From NCBI GenBank assembly GCA_003290165.1, contig QNQO01000198.1, forward strand, positions 992,001 through 1,056,000: a stretch of 64,000 bases of DNA, read 5' to 3'. Positions 54,779 through 64,000 of the stretch are shown here, piece by piece. The position numbers were made by a program, and so were the translations under genes. The stretch comes from Berberis thunbergii (taxonomy: Eukaryota > Streptophyta > Magnoliopsida > Ranunculales > Berberidaceae). The notes under the pieces were generated by a model that was not told the origin of the DNA, did no database searches, and worked only from the letters and a program-made list of their open reading frames with translations. Numbering within the stretch: position 1 is the stretch's first letter; every line of letters begins with the position of its first letter.

Positions 54779-54832
<54 letters not shown>
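54778..54832. repeat. (GATA)n microsatellite
   Basis: About 13 uninterrupted GATA units. It is preceded by AGTCCAGGATAGATAGACAG, which is the same as the first part of the copia LTR that begins at 54879. Confidence 0.92.
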
Positions 54833-54878
54833 CAAAGGCTGCTCGGGATGGGCTTGCGAATTAAATTTCTGAAGGGTG

Positions 54879-55130
54879 TGATAGACAGAGTCCAGGATAG
54901 ATAGACAAAGTTCAGGGTAGTTTGTTAGAATCTAGGATAGTTTGTTAGCATGACCTGTAATTAGTAAGTGAATTATGACAACCTGTTAGTATGAGTTGTA
55001 GTTTGTTAGTATAAGTTCTTGATTCAAGGATGCAATCAGTAATAGCTATAAATACATGTAAAGCTCTCTGTATTGAATAAGATTGATAATCAATAACAGA
55101 GTTTCTCATTTGGTTCTTACATTTCTAACT
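54879..55130 (+). repeat. 5' LTR of copia element
   Basis: 252 bp, TGATAGACAG to TTTCTAACT. Contains GCTATAAATACATG at 55046, a good TATA box, and the empty MITE target ATTTGGTT at 55108-55115 (offset 230). Confidence 0.95.
55047..55054 (+). promoter_or_regulatory. TATA box in copia 5' LTR
   Basis: CTATAAATAC-type box about 85 bases before the LTR end; also present in the 3' LTR near 59579. Position and sequence fit the retrotransposon promoter. Confidence 0.7.
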
Positions 55131-55142
55131 TGGTATCAGAGC
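55131..55142 (+). other. Primer binding site of copia element
   Basis: TGGTATCAGAGC, complementary to the 3' end of initiator methionine tRNA, directly follows the 5' LTR. Confidence 0.95.
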
Positions 55143-55158
55143 TCTGAGTTTTTCTTAT

Positions 55159-56200
55159 CAATGGAAACACAATTTTCTTCTAGTTCTCTCAATACAAGTC
55201 AGACATCTACTGTGTCTTCTACTCCTTATCAAATTTTGAATCACACCCTGCCAGTAAAGCTAGATAGATCCAATTATATACTTTGGAAATCTCAAATTGA
55301 GAATGTAATCTTTGCAAATGGTTTTGAGGATTTCATTGAAGGAGTTTCGGTTTGTCCAACAAAAGAACTAAGTACAGGAGTTATCAACCCTGTTTTTATT
55401 GCTTAGAGAATGCAAGATCGCACAATCCTAAGTTGGATTTATGCATCTCTTACACCAGCCATAATGGCTCAAATCATTGGTCACACCACTTTTTTTTCAG
55501 CCTGAAAGGCTTTAGAACAAATCTTTTCTTCTTCTTCAAGAGCTAGGATCATGCAACTACTATTAGACTTACAATCTACCAAGAAAGGATCACTGTCCAT
55601 GATTGATTACATAATGAAGATCAAGAGTGCGGCAGACAATTTAGCAGCCATTGGTGAGTTAGTCTCAGATCAAGATAATATCATGAATCTTCTAAATGGT
55701 TTAGGCACTGAATATAACTCAGTAGTCACAACAATCAATGTCAGAGATGATCAGATCTCACTTGAGTCTGTACATAGTATGCTATTATCCTTTGAAAATA
55801 GGCTTGAGCAACAAGGCTCTGTGGATAGTATTCCACCCATTTCAGCAAATTGGACAATTCCAGTTATAAACAGCAATTTGGTAAGCACTATGGTCAGTCA
55901 TTTAGTCGAGGCAGAGGAAGAACTTATGGTGGCCAGTCTAATAGGGGACGAGGTCGTGCAAGACAATTCAATGGTCAGTTCAATGGACAACAATATGGTC
56001 AATTCAATGGACAACAATATGGCCTTCAATATGGACAGCAATATGGCTCTAATCACAGTCCACAAGATGGTCATTCCAATAATCACAGTAATAAGCAGTC
56101 CAATGATCGGCCACAATGTCAGTTATGTGGCAAATATGGACATATAGCTCTTGCTTGCTATCATCGATTTGATGTTAATTTTCAAAATTCTGGTGCTTTG
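55159..56200 (+). pseudogene. Copia gag with zinc knuckle (broken)
   Basis: The gag start at 55159 reads METQFSSSSLNTSQTS, then LPVKLDRSNYILWKSQIEN, the usual copia UBN2-type opening. A TAG at 55405 ends it early; the frame resumes at 55551 (QLLLDLQSTKKGSLSMIDYI). A shift near 55850 moves to the frame of a Gly/Arg/Gln-rich segment (FSRGRGRTYGGQSNRGRG) and the knuckle CQLCGKYGHIALACYH at 56118-56165 (CX2CX4HX4C). It packages element RNA in intact relatives. Confidence 0.88.
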
Positions 56201-57923
56201 CAATCTGGTTCTTCAACTGACTTCAAACCAAGCATGCCTGCCTTAGCTGCAGCTTCAAACTCTTTCCACAATGAAGGCTGGTATTTGGATTCAGGGGCAA
56301 GTCATCACTTAACAAATGATCAGGATGTTCTTGCTAATTCCTCTCCCTACATGGGCTCAGACAAGGTCACGGTTGGTAATGGTACTTCTCTTCCCATTTC
56401 TAGTGTTGGTTCTCTCACCTTTTCTTCTTCTTTTCATAGTCCATCTTCATCTTTCCTTCTTAAACAAAATTTTCATGTCCCTTCACTATCAACCAATCTG
56501 ATTAGTGTTGCTAAACTTTGTTCTGATAACAATGTGTTCATTGAATTCTGGTCTGATTGTTTCTTTGCGAAGGAACCACATTCAAGGAAGGTTTTTGCTC
56601 AAGGCAGCCTTGAAAATTGCCTATACAAGCTGTCAGTTCTTCCTGCTTCAAAGACTGTTCTTGCCTCATGTTCCAGCATCTCTGCTTTGTCTACTTCTTC
56701 AAGTTCTTCTTCTACTGTTTCCTCTACTTCTTGTATTGCTAACAATGAGCAGTTATGGCATTATAGACTAGGCCACCCTTCAATAAAGGTTGTTCATCAT
56801 GTATTCAATCTTTGTAATGTTCCATTCAATAAATCTCAGTATTCTGTTTGTTCATCTTGTCAACTTGCTAAGAGTCATCCTTTACCTACTTCTTTATCCT
56901 CTTTTCATGCTTCTAGCCCTTTAGACCTTGTTCATACTGATATTTGGGGCTCTGCCTTTGTCAAATCTACCTCTGGTGCTCGCTTTTTTCTCTTATTTGT
57001 TGATGATTTTTCACGATTCACTTGGTTGTTTCCACTTCGGTCCAAAGATCAGGCTTTACCCATGTTCAAGGTGTTCAAACTACGTGTTGAAAACCAATTT
57101 AACACCTCCATTAAATGTCTTCATTCTGATAATGGTGGTGAATTCAAGGCTTTTTAAATCTTTTTTTATTAAATTCTAGTATTGAACATTGATTCTCTTG
57201 TCCATATTCATCTTCCCAAAATGGTAGAGTGGTACGTAAGCACAGACATGTTGTTGAAACAGGACTTGCTTTATTAGCTCATGCTCATATGCCTTTCAAG
57301 TATTGGCAATATGCTTTTCAAGCAGCTGTTTTCTTATCAATCGCATGCCAACTAAGGTGCTTAGTTATAAGTCTCCTTATCAGGTCCTTCTAGATAGACT
57401 TCCTGACTATTGTGCTCTTCATGTTTTTGGTTGTTTATGTTTTCCCTTCATTCATCCTTATAATCAGCATAAGCTCCAATTCAGATCAGTTGCTTGTGTC
57501 TTTCTGGGTTATAGTTTAGACCATAAGGGGTTTCTGTGTCTTGATCAAGATTATGGTCGAGTATATGTCTCTCCCAATGTAGTATTTGATGAATCCAGGT
57601 TTCCTATGCATCATTCTACTTCATTGCTTCCACAGTTTCCTATGAGTTGTCTCCTGCCATCACTTCTTTTGTTCCTAAGTCCTCCACTGGTTTCGTCTCT
57701 TTATCTCCATCTAATGCTTCAGATAATGCTTCTTCTAATGCTCCTTCTACTGATCCATCTTTGTCTCCTACGTCTACTGGTTCAGTTCCTTTTCTTCCCA
57801 CTGATGTTCCTCCTACAGTTTCTCTTCCTTCTCGCATGTTTACTCGTTCTATGGCTGGTATTTCAAAGTGGAAACCAATCCTTGATCTCTCTGTTGTTAA
57901 ACACTAAGAACCCACTACATTGA
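55850..57923 (+). pseudogene. Copia protease and integrase (broken)
   Basis: The protease active site WYLDSGASHHLTND is at 56281-56322, intact. The integrase zinc region LWHYRLGHPSIKVVHHVF starts at 56753, with the CSSCQLAKSH Cys pair near 56854. The core begins HTDIWGSAF (56932), then FLLFVDDFSRFTWLFPLRSK and LHSDNGGEF (57118), so two of the catalytic residues are visible. A stop at 57155 and an indel near 57160-57230 follow; the Glu region resumes near 57220 (SSQNGRV). The remainder (57320-57640) reads LPDYCALHVFGCLCFPF and FLGYSLDHKGF, then shifts frame near 57645. Confidence 0.9.
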
Positions 57924-58747
57924 GACAGGCGCTTCAAGATCCATACTGGGTGCATGCCATGGAACAAGAAATTTTTGCTTTACATAAAAATGGCACTTGG
58001 ACTTTGGTTGATCCACCTAGTAATGTGAACATTATAGGTTGTAAGTGGGTCTATAGACTTAAATACAAGCCTGATGGGAGTATTGACAGATACAAAGTTC
58101 GCCTTGTTGCCAAAGGATTCAATCAAACCTATGGCTTGGATTACTTTGAGACATTTAGTCCTGTAGTAAAGTCTGCAACTATTCGTATTGTTCTTACTCT
58201 TGCGGCCAGTTTTCAATGGGATGTTAGATAGCTTGATGTTCATAATGCTTTCTTGAATGGAGATCTTGAAGAACAAGTATTCATGGCTCAACCTCCTGGT
58301 TTTTTAGACAACAGATTTCCATCTAAAGTTTGTCAACTACGGAAGTCACTGTATGGTCTAAAACAGTCACCTCGTGCTTGGTTTTCTAAGCTGAGTTGTG
58401 CTCTTCTAAGATGGGGTTTCACGGCTTCTCGGACAGATAGTTCCATGTTTATCAGGTTTGATAAACATTCTGTTCTTATCATGTTAGTCTATGTGGATGA
58501 TATCATTGTTACTGCCAGTTCTTCAAGGCATATTTCTTCGCTTATTGCTCAATTGAACTCAGTTTTTGCCCTTCGTGACTTGGGTCCTTTGTCATACTTC
58601 TTGGGTATTGAAGTTCATAATTGTAATGGTGCACTTCATCTCAGTCAAGCAAAATATGTTGCTGATCTCCTTACCCGTGCCAATATGATGGATTGCAAAC
58701 CTTCTCCAACTCCTGGAGTCATTGGAAAACCCTTTGTCCCAGTCTGA
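57920..58747 (+). pseudogene. Copia reverse transcriptase (one internal stop)
   Basis: Starts [20 protein letters not shown], then [20 protein letters not shown] and [22 protein letters not shown] at 58229-58231 stands where a Gln normally precedes LDVHNAFLNG (first catalytic Asp); it is a single C-to-T change. It continues QLRKSLYGLKQSPRAWF and MLVYVDDIIVTAS, the YVDD box at 58491-58502. A shift occurs near 58730. Apart from the stop, this is the best preserved domain of the element. Confidence 0.92.
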
Positions 58748-59432
58748 TGGAACTCTCCAATACGTCACCATGACCAGGCCGGACATTGCCTTTGCGGTCA
58801 ATAAGGCTTGTCAATTTATGCAAGCACCTACGACATCCCATTGGTTGGCTATCAAGCGTATTCTACGTTATCTGAAAGGCTCTTCTCATGATGGATTGCT
58901 CTTACAACCTGCTCGTGATCTTGCTATAGAAGCCTTCTCTAATGCTGACTGGGGTTCTAATCTTGATGACCGACGTAGTTCTAGTGGGTATTTAGTTTAT
59001 TTGGGTTGAAATTTGATTTCTTGGTCTGCTACCAAACAACGTGTTGTCTCCAGAAGCAGTGCTGAATCTGAGTATCGTGGTCTTGCCCTTGCCTCTTCTG
59101 AGGTGATTTGGATCCAAGCTTTGTTAAAGGAGTTTTGTGTTCCTCTTCCTAGTTCTCCTCTTCTATGGTATGGCAATATCAGTGCTTACCACCTTGCCAA
59201 GAATCCAGTTTTTCATGCAAGGACCAAACATATTGAGATTGATTTACATTTCATCCGTGATCATGTTCTCCGTGGTGATTTGCTTCATGCTTTTGTTCCT
59301 ACTGGTGAGAAGCCTGCGGATTTTCTCACAAAGCATCTTCCAAGTGCACGGTTTACCTATCTCAAGTCCCATCTTGGTCTTGTTCCCTACCCCTTGCACT
59401 TGAGGGGGGATGATAGACAGAGTCCAGGATAG
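58722..59432 (+). pseudogene. Copia RNase H (broken)
   Basis: Reads MTRPDIAFAVNKACQFMQAP, then LAIEAFSNADWGSNLDDRRS with the first Asp, a TGA at 59007, then [20 protein letters not shown] with the Glu, and [13 protein letters not shown] near the end. [13 protein letters not shown] marks the typical C-terminus of copia polyproteins. It ends at 59432, overlapping the PPT and the LTR start. Confidence 0.9.
59399..59410 (+). other. Polypurine tract of copia element
   Basis: CTTGAGGGGGGA directly before the 3' LTR (TGATAGACAG at 59411). Confidence 0.9.
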
Positions 59433-60069
59433 ATAGACAGAGTTCAGAGTAGTTTGTTAGAGTCTAGGATAGTTTGTTAGCATGACCTGTAATTAGTTAG
59501 TGAATTATGACAACCTGTTAGTATGAGTTGTAGTTTGTTAGTATAAGTTCTTGATTCAAGGATGTAATCAGTAATAGCTATAAATACATGTAAAGCTCTC
59601 TGTATTTAATAAGATTGAAAATCAATAACAGAGTTTTTCATTTGGTTTAGGACTGAAAATCGAACCATCGGTTCGATTTTTCACCTAAACCATGAACCGA
59701 ACCGACCTAGGTCGGTTTTAAAATTTTCAAACCGAAACCGAACCGATTATAATTTATGCAAACCGTAACCGAACCGAACCGACTAAAATCGAACCAAAAC
59801 CGAAATAAAACCGAACCGACCGACTATTTTAAACATATTATATTATTTATATATAAAATATATATTATTTATTATATATATTCGATCGGTTCGGTTTGGT
59901 CGGTTAAAATCACATAGAAACCGAAAACCGAACTGACCACTTCAGTTTTGAATTTTTTAAAACCGAAACCGATCCGAACTGAATTTAAACCAAACCAATC
60001 GGTTCGGTCGGTTTAGTCGGTTTGAACGGTTTTTTGTTCAGCCCTAATTTGGTTCATACATTTCTAACT
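59411..60069 (+). repeat. 3' LTR of copia element, interrupted by a MITE
   Basis: 659 bp including a 399-bp MITE and its 8-bp duplication; 252 bp without them. Followed by the target duplication GGGTG at 60070-60074. Confidence 0.95.
59648..60046. mobile_element. hAT-type MITE copy 2, in the copia 3' LTR
   Basis: 399 bp, ends TAGGACTGAAAATCG and (complementary right end) TAGGGCTGAACAAAA, flanked by the perfect 8-bp duplication ATTTGGTT (59640-59647 and 60047-60054). Same family as the copy at 27996-28353: same terminal TTTTTCACCTAAACC segment, same alternating CCGAACCGAC words and TATTATTTAT-rich centre. No coding capacity. The partner LTR has the single ATTTGGTT at the same offset (230). 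Confidence 0.95.
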
Positions 60070-60074
60070 GGGTG

Positions 60075-62000
60075 TTACCTCCATAATTCGCTTATAAAAC
60101 TCGTGTGAGAGGCCAAACAATTAGCCATTGATGGAAAAGCTACCTGAACCAAGCTAAAACACTCACTCAGGAGCTGTGACATGCTTATGAGCAAATTATT
60201 CTGGGATACGTTATCCTTAGCTACCAATGGACCTTGACGGATATGGGAACCCTATACCACTCCTTATCAAAGTCAGAGAAGCCCCACACAAACCCAATGT
60301 AGTTTGTCCAAGTCTCTAGGTTGCACGTCCATGTACCGGACTTGTTCGACCCAACGCTTTATAGATCTTATCGAATGCCTGAAGGTGTCTCCAAAAGTTC
60401 ATGTTCCCTTCACACGAGTAGTGTCATAGTAATTCATGATCTCCACACTTAGTCGAGACATGGGAAAACTCAACCTGAATGCAACTGCTTCATGGTCACA
60501 CAAAGCCTGTAGCCTTTGAGGGGTGCATCCCGGCACATGTACGTGGACTCTAGTGGGAAATCCAGCCTAACCTCACACTTATGAGGTTTGTCCGAAAAAC
60601 TTACCGGACGACTTATGAGGAGTCCGAAAAACTTCTTGGATGGCCAATTTTAGTGGGCGGGCTCCTTGGTCTCACACTTATGAGGTTTGTCCAGGATATA
60701 ATCTAACCGGATGACTTTCCTAACCTTAGGAAAAGTCGTTTGCTTATATCTAACCATTTTTTATTCCCTACTTAATCGACTAAGAAAAGTAGTAGTTTCG
60801 AAACTTACTTAGAGTCTCGGGACAACTCACTCTGACAAACTGCTATGATGGATCCCCAACATCGCTCCTTGAATTAGATCATGTGCAGCTAAAAATACTT
60901 TTCATAAATAATCGTTGCAACAGTTCGCCTCCACCCAACCAGAACACACCACGTATTCCTTGGTTAGGCAAACGGGTACCAAGTCGGGTCTCCTTGCACT
61001 AAACTTCCTTGGTACCCCAATACAATAATCAAAACACCAAGGGGACAAATAATAATGCATATTTTGCACATTCCCGGCCTGCATATTTAGACATTGCCAA
61101 AGATAAGCAAGAGTCTAGGTGGGGCTACCTTCCAGCTAGCAAATTTCGATATATTGAACCCTATGACCACCGCGAGATCACGGTACATAGGGATACGATC
61201 AAACATGTATAAATACAAGCACATTTCCCAATAGTTAGACATACAATAACACCCGAATAAAAAAATGTTCTCTCTGAACCTCTCGCTAATTTTATATCTC
61301 TACTTTCTTAGCCTGTTACTAACTTGACCGTCTGCGTCTCTGCCTGTGCATCCCGAACGGATTGAAGTTTGTGCAAGTACCAGTGGCTCTCCTTCTAGCC
61401 CTACAACAATTTATTAGCAAGAGAAGTTTTGAGAATATTTTTACCCTCAACAAATATAGATGGCAAAATAATCAGACAAGTTTTCAACATTCAGTGCTCG
61501 AGAGTCAACACTCAACAGTTGTTCTCAGCAGCTAAAGCTTGAAAGTTTTCGAAGACACTGATCGACAATCAATGCTCGACAATTACTTTTAGTTTGTTTG
61601 CTCTCAGAGTCGGTGTTTGACAATCTCCAAAGTCTTTAGCAGTCCAATTAATGCCTTCGATAATGTTTTGGTTTGTGGCAGTCAGCCTTCGACAATATTT
61701 CAGTTTTCAACAATTTGGATGAACTTCGGTAGATCATTTGACATGTTTTCGCTTGGAAAGTTGGATAAGTTCTTGGCAGTCCGATAACCCTTGGCAGATC
61801 TCTTAGACTAATAAGAGGAAGCTGATTGTAGGGATCATTTGTGTCACAAGACAAGTTCCACCATAGAGCATATAGCCGAGGTAAGTGGCACACGGAATGG
61901 GCATGCAAAAATGAGTAATGAAGTGAATCCAGACTTGTGAAGGGCATGAATGGGAGCAACATTGTCCGTAAGATATTGTAATAGCAACTTAGAATATTTG
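60075..62000. other. Unassigned DNA after the copia element
   Basis: No coding family recognised. CACACTTATGAGGTTTGTCC occurs twice, 100 bases apart (60573 and 60673), with ACTTATGAGG again at 60612. At 61450-61800 there are degenerate TCGACAATC/CTCGACAATT/TCAACAATTT words, as seen in some LTRs. Short minus-strand open frames (60902-61084, 61648-62022) show no domain. Confidence 0.45.
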
Positions 62001-62043
62001 TAAGATATTTGGGTGAGTTCATTCACCAAGGTAGATATCTTTA

Positions 62044-62170
62044 TCTATAAAAAGCATAACTCTCCTTCACAAGATGGTAGAGGAAAAACACGGGAGAGAA
62101 TAGAGAGGTGGTAAAAGGAGAAGAAGCAATTCCGATCTACCTTAACCCCTCACAACCCTCTCAAAGTGGA
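62044..62170 (+). promoter_or_regulatory. LTR-like promoter and leader region
   Basis: TCTATAAAAAGCATAACTC (TATA box at 62044-62052), then a purine-rich GGGAGAGAATAGAGAGGTGG leader, followed by CTTAACCCCTCACAACCCTC. The arrangement is like the U3/R junction of a plant LTR, but no coding region or partner LTR is in the window. Confidence 0.35.
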
Positions 62171-62179
62171 CACCCCCCC

Positions 62180-62208
<29 letters not shown>
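62171..62208. repeat. Poly-C then poly-A tract
   Basis: Eight Cs followed by about 30 As. It may be a slippage tract or the A-tail of a retroposed copy; no retroposon body was recognised just upstream. Confidence 0.85.
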
Positions 62209-62210
<2 letters not shown>

Positions 62211-64000
62211 CCTTAGTCACTCATTAAGGGAAAATTGTTTTACATGACATGCCAATTTTGAACGTGACAAAGTCATGTTTGGACTCATATTTAACAGGTT
62301 CGAATGGATGCATTCTAAGTTCGATCTAATTGTCCATGGTTTTTATCCAAAACCTACATATGTTCCAACCCAGGAATGTGACTTCTTGAAAAATGTAAAA
62401 ATTTCACGAAATAAATAAAAAAAATTAGTTACCGAAATTTCTTTCAAAATCCGAAATATTTATTTATTTTCATTAGGCAAATCTCAATTTCCATATATTT
62501 TAACACGTTATAACTTAATTTAGTATTAAAATTTTGTTATATATGTGATTCTTATGCAATGTTGCATATTTCAAATGTTAACAAAGTTTCTTAGCTTATT
62601 GATGAGACATCAAACAGTCATCCAACCACGGTTGTACACATGACACAAATCAACTCTAGTACGGAGAGGCCTCAGCATGGTCTCAACCTAACCCAAGCAT
62701 GGCCCAGCCCAGACTCAGTAAAGTCGTTGTTCAGCCCGTAAGTTAGGTGACCAAGCCAGATTACACCACCCCAACATGGCGCCAACCTTGGAGCTTGGCC
62801 TAGACAATAAGGCTCGAACACAGATCTATGGGCTGTCAGAATCCCAAGATCTATCTCACACAGCTCTTGACCTAATCATGTATTGGGTCCAGAACAAAAC
62901 CAAGTGTCGAATGTAACCCAGTCATGGATGGGTAAGATCCTCAACGAGATCTCCTCCTTCCATCATGCATCGGCAATAGAGTCAATGGAGTGAACAAATG
63001 GATTAGAAAAGTGTGCACTATCAATCTAATTTACAATCTACATCATCATGACTTAGTCACCTGATTTTAGCATCGGAGTGCCTTCGACCACCACAACAGT
63101 GGTCCTTGGCTCACTGTTGTTCATTTTTACAAGTCAGGAATTGATCAGGACGGATTTGGATGCATCACTTATAAATATTTGCATTGGCTAAACTACAACG
63201 CATGTTTCATGAAATATTTTTGTAACTTAATCGAAACTAATAATTTTACCTCGAGATATGTATTGGTATCTCAAACTTTTTACTTTTAATCTTGGTCCAT
63301 TTTATGAGATTCAAATTTGTCAGTGTTTACCAAGGATTGTGATTTCGTTTTTCGAGTTAATTTCTGTCTTTTGATTTAAGAAATATTTCGGTGTGTAAAG
63401 AAAAAACGTAAAACTTTTGAGGATACATGAAATATATAATGAATTTCGAGGGTATATTAACTATGTGAAAAAATAATATGCAAGTAAATAAATGTATCAA
63501 ACACATTAAATGAAACCAAAATACCAATAACTAGAAAATCAATGGGTAGTTTAAAAAATCAATATTTAAGTAGAAAAAGTGATAATTAGGAAATTAGGGG
63601 TTGATTTAAAAAATCAGTAGATAACTAGAATAAATGATAATTAGAAAAAAAAAAAAAAAACTCAAACTTTAATAAAAAAATTTCAATTTTTTTTTGAAAA
63701 AATGTAATTTTTAGTAGCTGGTTTTTGTGTTTTTATCAAAAAATCAAAATTTACAAAAAAAATGTAATTTTTTCTTTCGCCCTTTTTCTTTTTGTAATTT
63801 AAAAAACGAAAATTTTGACGAAATTTTATATAATTTCACGAAATCACAATCTCCAATGTTTACATTTGAACCCATGTCATTCGGGGTATTTTGTCACATT
63901 AAAGGTGTGAAACAATCAACTGTGAGTCTTAGGGATGACCTTAATTTTTGATAACTAGAAGTGTCAAAGTGGGATTTAAGGGTGTCACAACTTTACCTGT
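62209..64000. other. Unassigned AT-rich DNA to the window end
   Basis: No gene recognised. Homopolymer A/T runs are frequent (63640-63760). The last bases contain GGGATTTAAGGGTGTCACAA, similar in style to the 3' ends of Tekay-type LTRs, so part of this may be an LTR continuing beyond the window. Confidence 0.4.

Larger units (their letters stand above)
54879..60069 (+). mobile_element. Ty1/copia retrotransposon, complete but inactivated
   Basis: 5' LTR 54879-55130 and 3' LTR 59411-60069 are both exactly 252 bp after removal of a nested MITE, with nine differences counted by eye (about 3.6 percent). The target duplication is GGGTG (54874-54878 and 60070-60074). The PBS TGGTATCAGAGC (initiator Met tRNA) starts at 55131, and the PPT CTTGAGGGGGGA ends at 59410. 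The interior has gag, protease, integrase, RT and RNase H in copia order. The LTRs start TG but end CT instead of CA. Short LTRs and the gag start resemble the Ale/Retrofit lineage (inference). Confidence 0.96.

Noticed and set aside
55131..55142. A tRNA-Met gene at TGGTATCAGAGC
   Set aside because: The 12-base match sits directly after the 5' LTR and is the copia primer binding site, with no surrounding tRNA structure.
57640..57923. Leu-rich hydrophobic extension of the copia open frame starting at 57303
   Set aside because: It is the wrong frame after an indel near 57645; the true continuation is the Ser/Pro/Thr-rich frame at 57647-57907.
1..64000. tRNA, rRNA or CRISPR features
   Set aside because: No cloverleaf with A and B boxes, no rRNA segment and no regularly spaced repeat array with unique spacers was seen by reading; short tRNA remnants could be missed without a covariance search.

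Overview
This is plant nuclear DNA, most likely from a eudicot. It is AT-rich, has plant-type GT/AG introns, and carries only plant lineages of mobile DNA: Ty3/gypsy (Tekay-like and Tat), Ty1/copia, an L1-type LINE with a C-terminal RNase H, CACTA and hAT elements, and an endogenous pararetrovirus. I see no intact host gene, no tRNA or rRNA gene and no CRISPR array. The window is a stack of nested insertions. The only non-mobile gene at its own apparent locus is a broken phytocyanin gene.

Layout. 1-2269: the decayed 3' half of a Ty3/gypsy element (RT tail, RNase H, integrase), then a probable 3' LTR from 2270. 3948-24949: an approx. 21 kb CACTA-like element with subterminal TAGCGTTTT palindromes. 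Nested inside it, at 6590-16829, is a second CACTA element with clean CACTACACCAAAA ends and a 3-bp ACC target duplication. Neither shows a transposase. Both are packed with exon-intron fragments of unrelated host genes: a receptor-like cytoplasmic kinase, a Ca2+-ATPase, a BRM/SYD remodeller, an ABCC transporter, a phytyl ester synthase-like acyltransferase, a GH1 beta-glucosidase, MCM7, SHI/STY, ribosomal protein L35, a PRT6-like N-recognin, a PDR/ABCG transporter, DEK, NRP/SET and a CDK-like kinase. Every fragment I could identify reads on the minus strand.

24950-27762: unassigned DNA ending in a 143-bp tandem duplication. 27763-36728: a complete but decayed Tat-lineage gypsy element on the minus strand (567-bp LTRs, ATCAT duplication), with an antisense ORF on the plus strand and a 358-bp hAT MITE inside its left LTR. 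37967-38611: phytocyanin pseudogene. 38975-39441: a LINE 3' fragment. About 40036-47620: a nearly full-length L1-type LINE with two long ORFs interrupted by frameshifts. 48240-54733: a rearranged endogenous pararetrovirus of more than one unit. 54879-60069: a complete copia element (252-bp LTRs, GGGTG duplication), broken by stops and frameshifts; its 3' LTR holds a second hAT MITE of the same family. 60075-64000: non-coding, LTR-like DNA.

The strongest observations are (1) the nested CACTA pair with at least 14 captured gene fragments, all on one strand, and (2) the twin hAT MITEs, each sitting in one LTR of a different retrotransposon whose partner LTR keeps the empty site at exactly the same offset.
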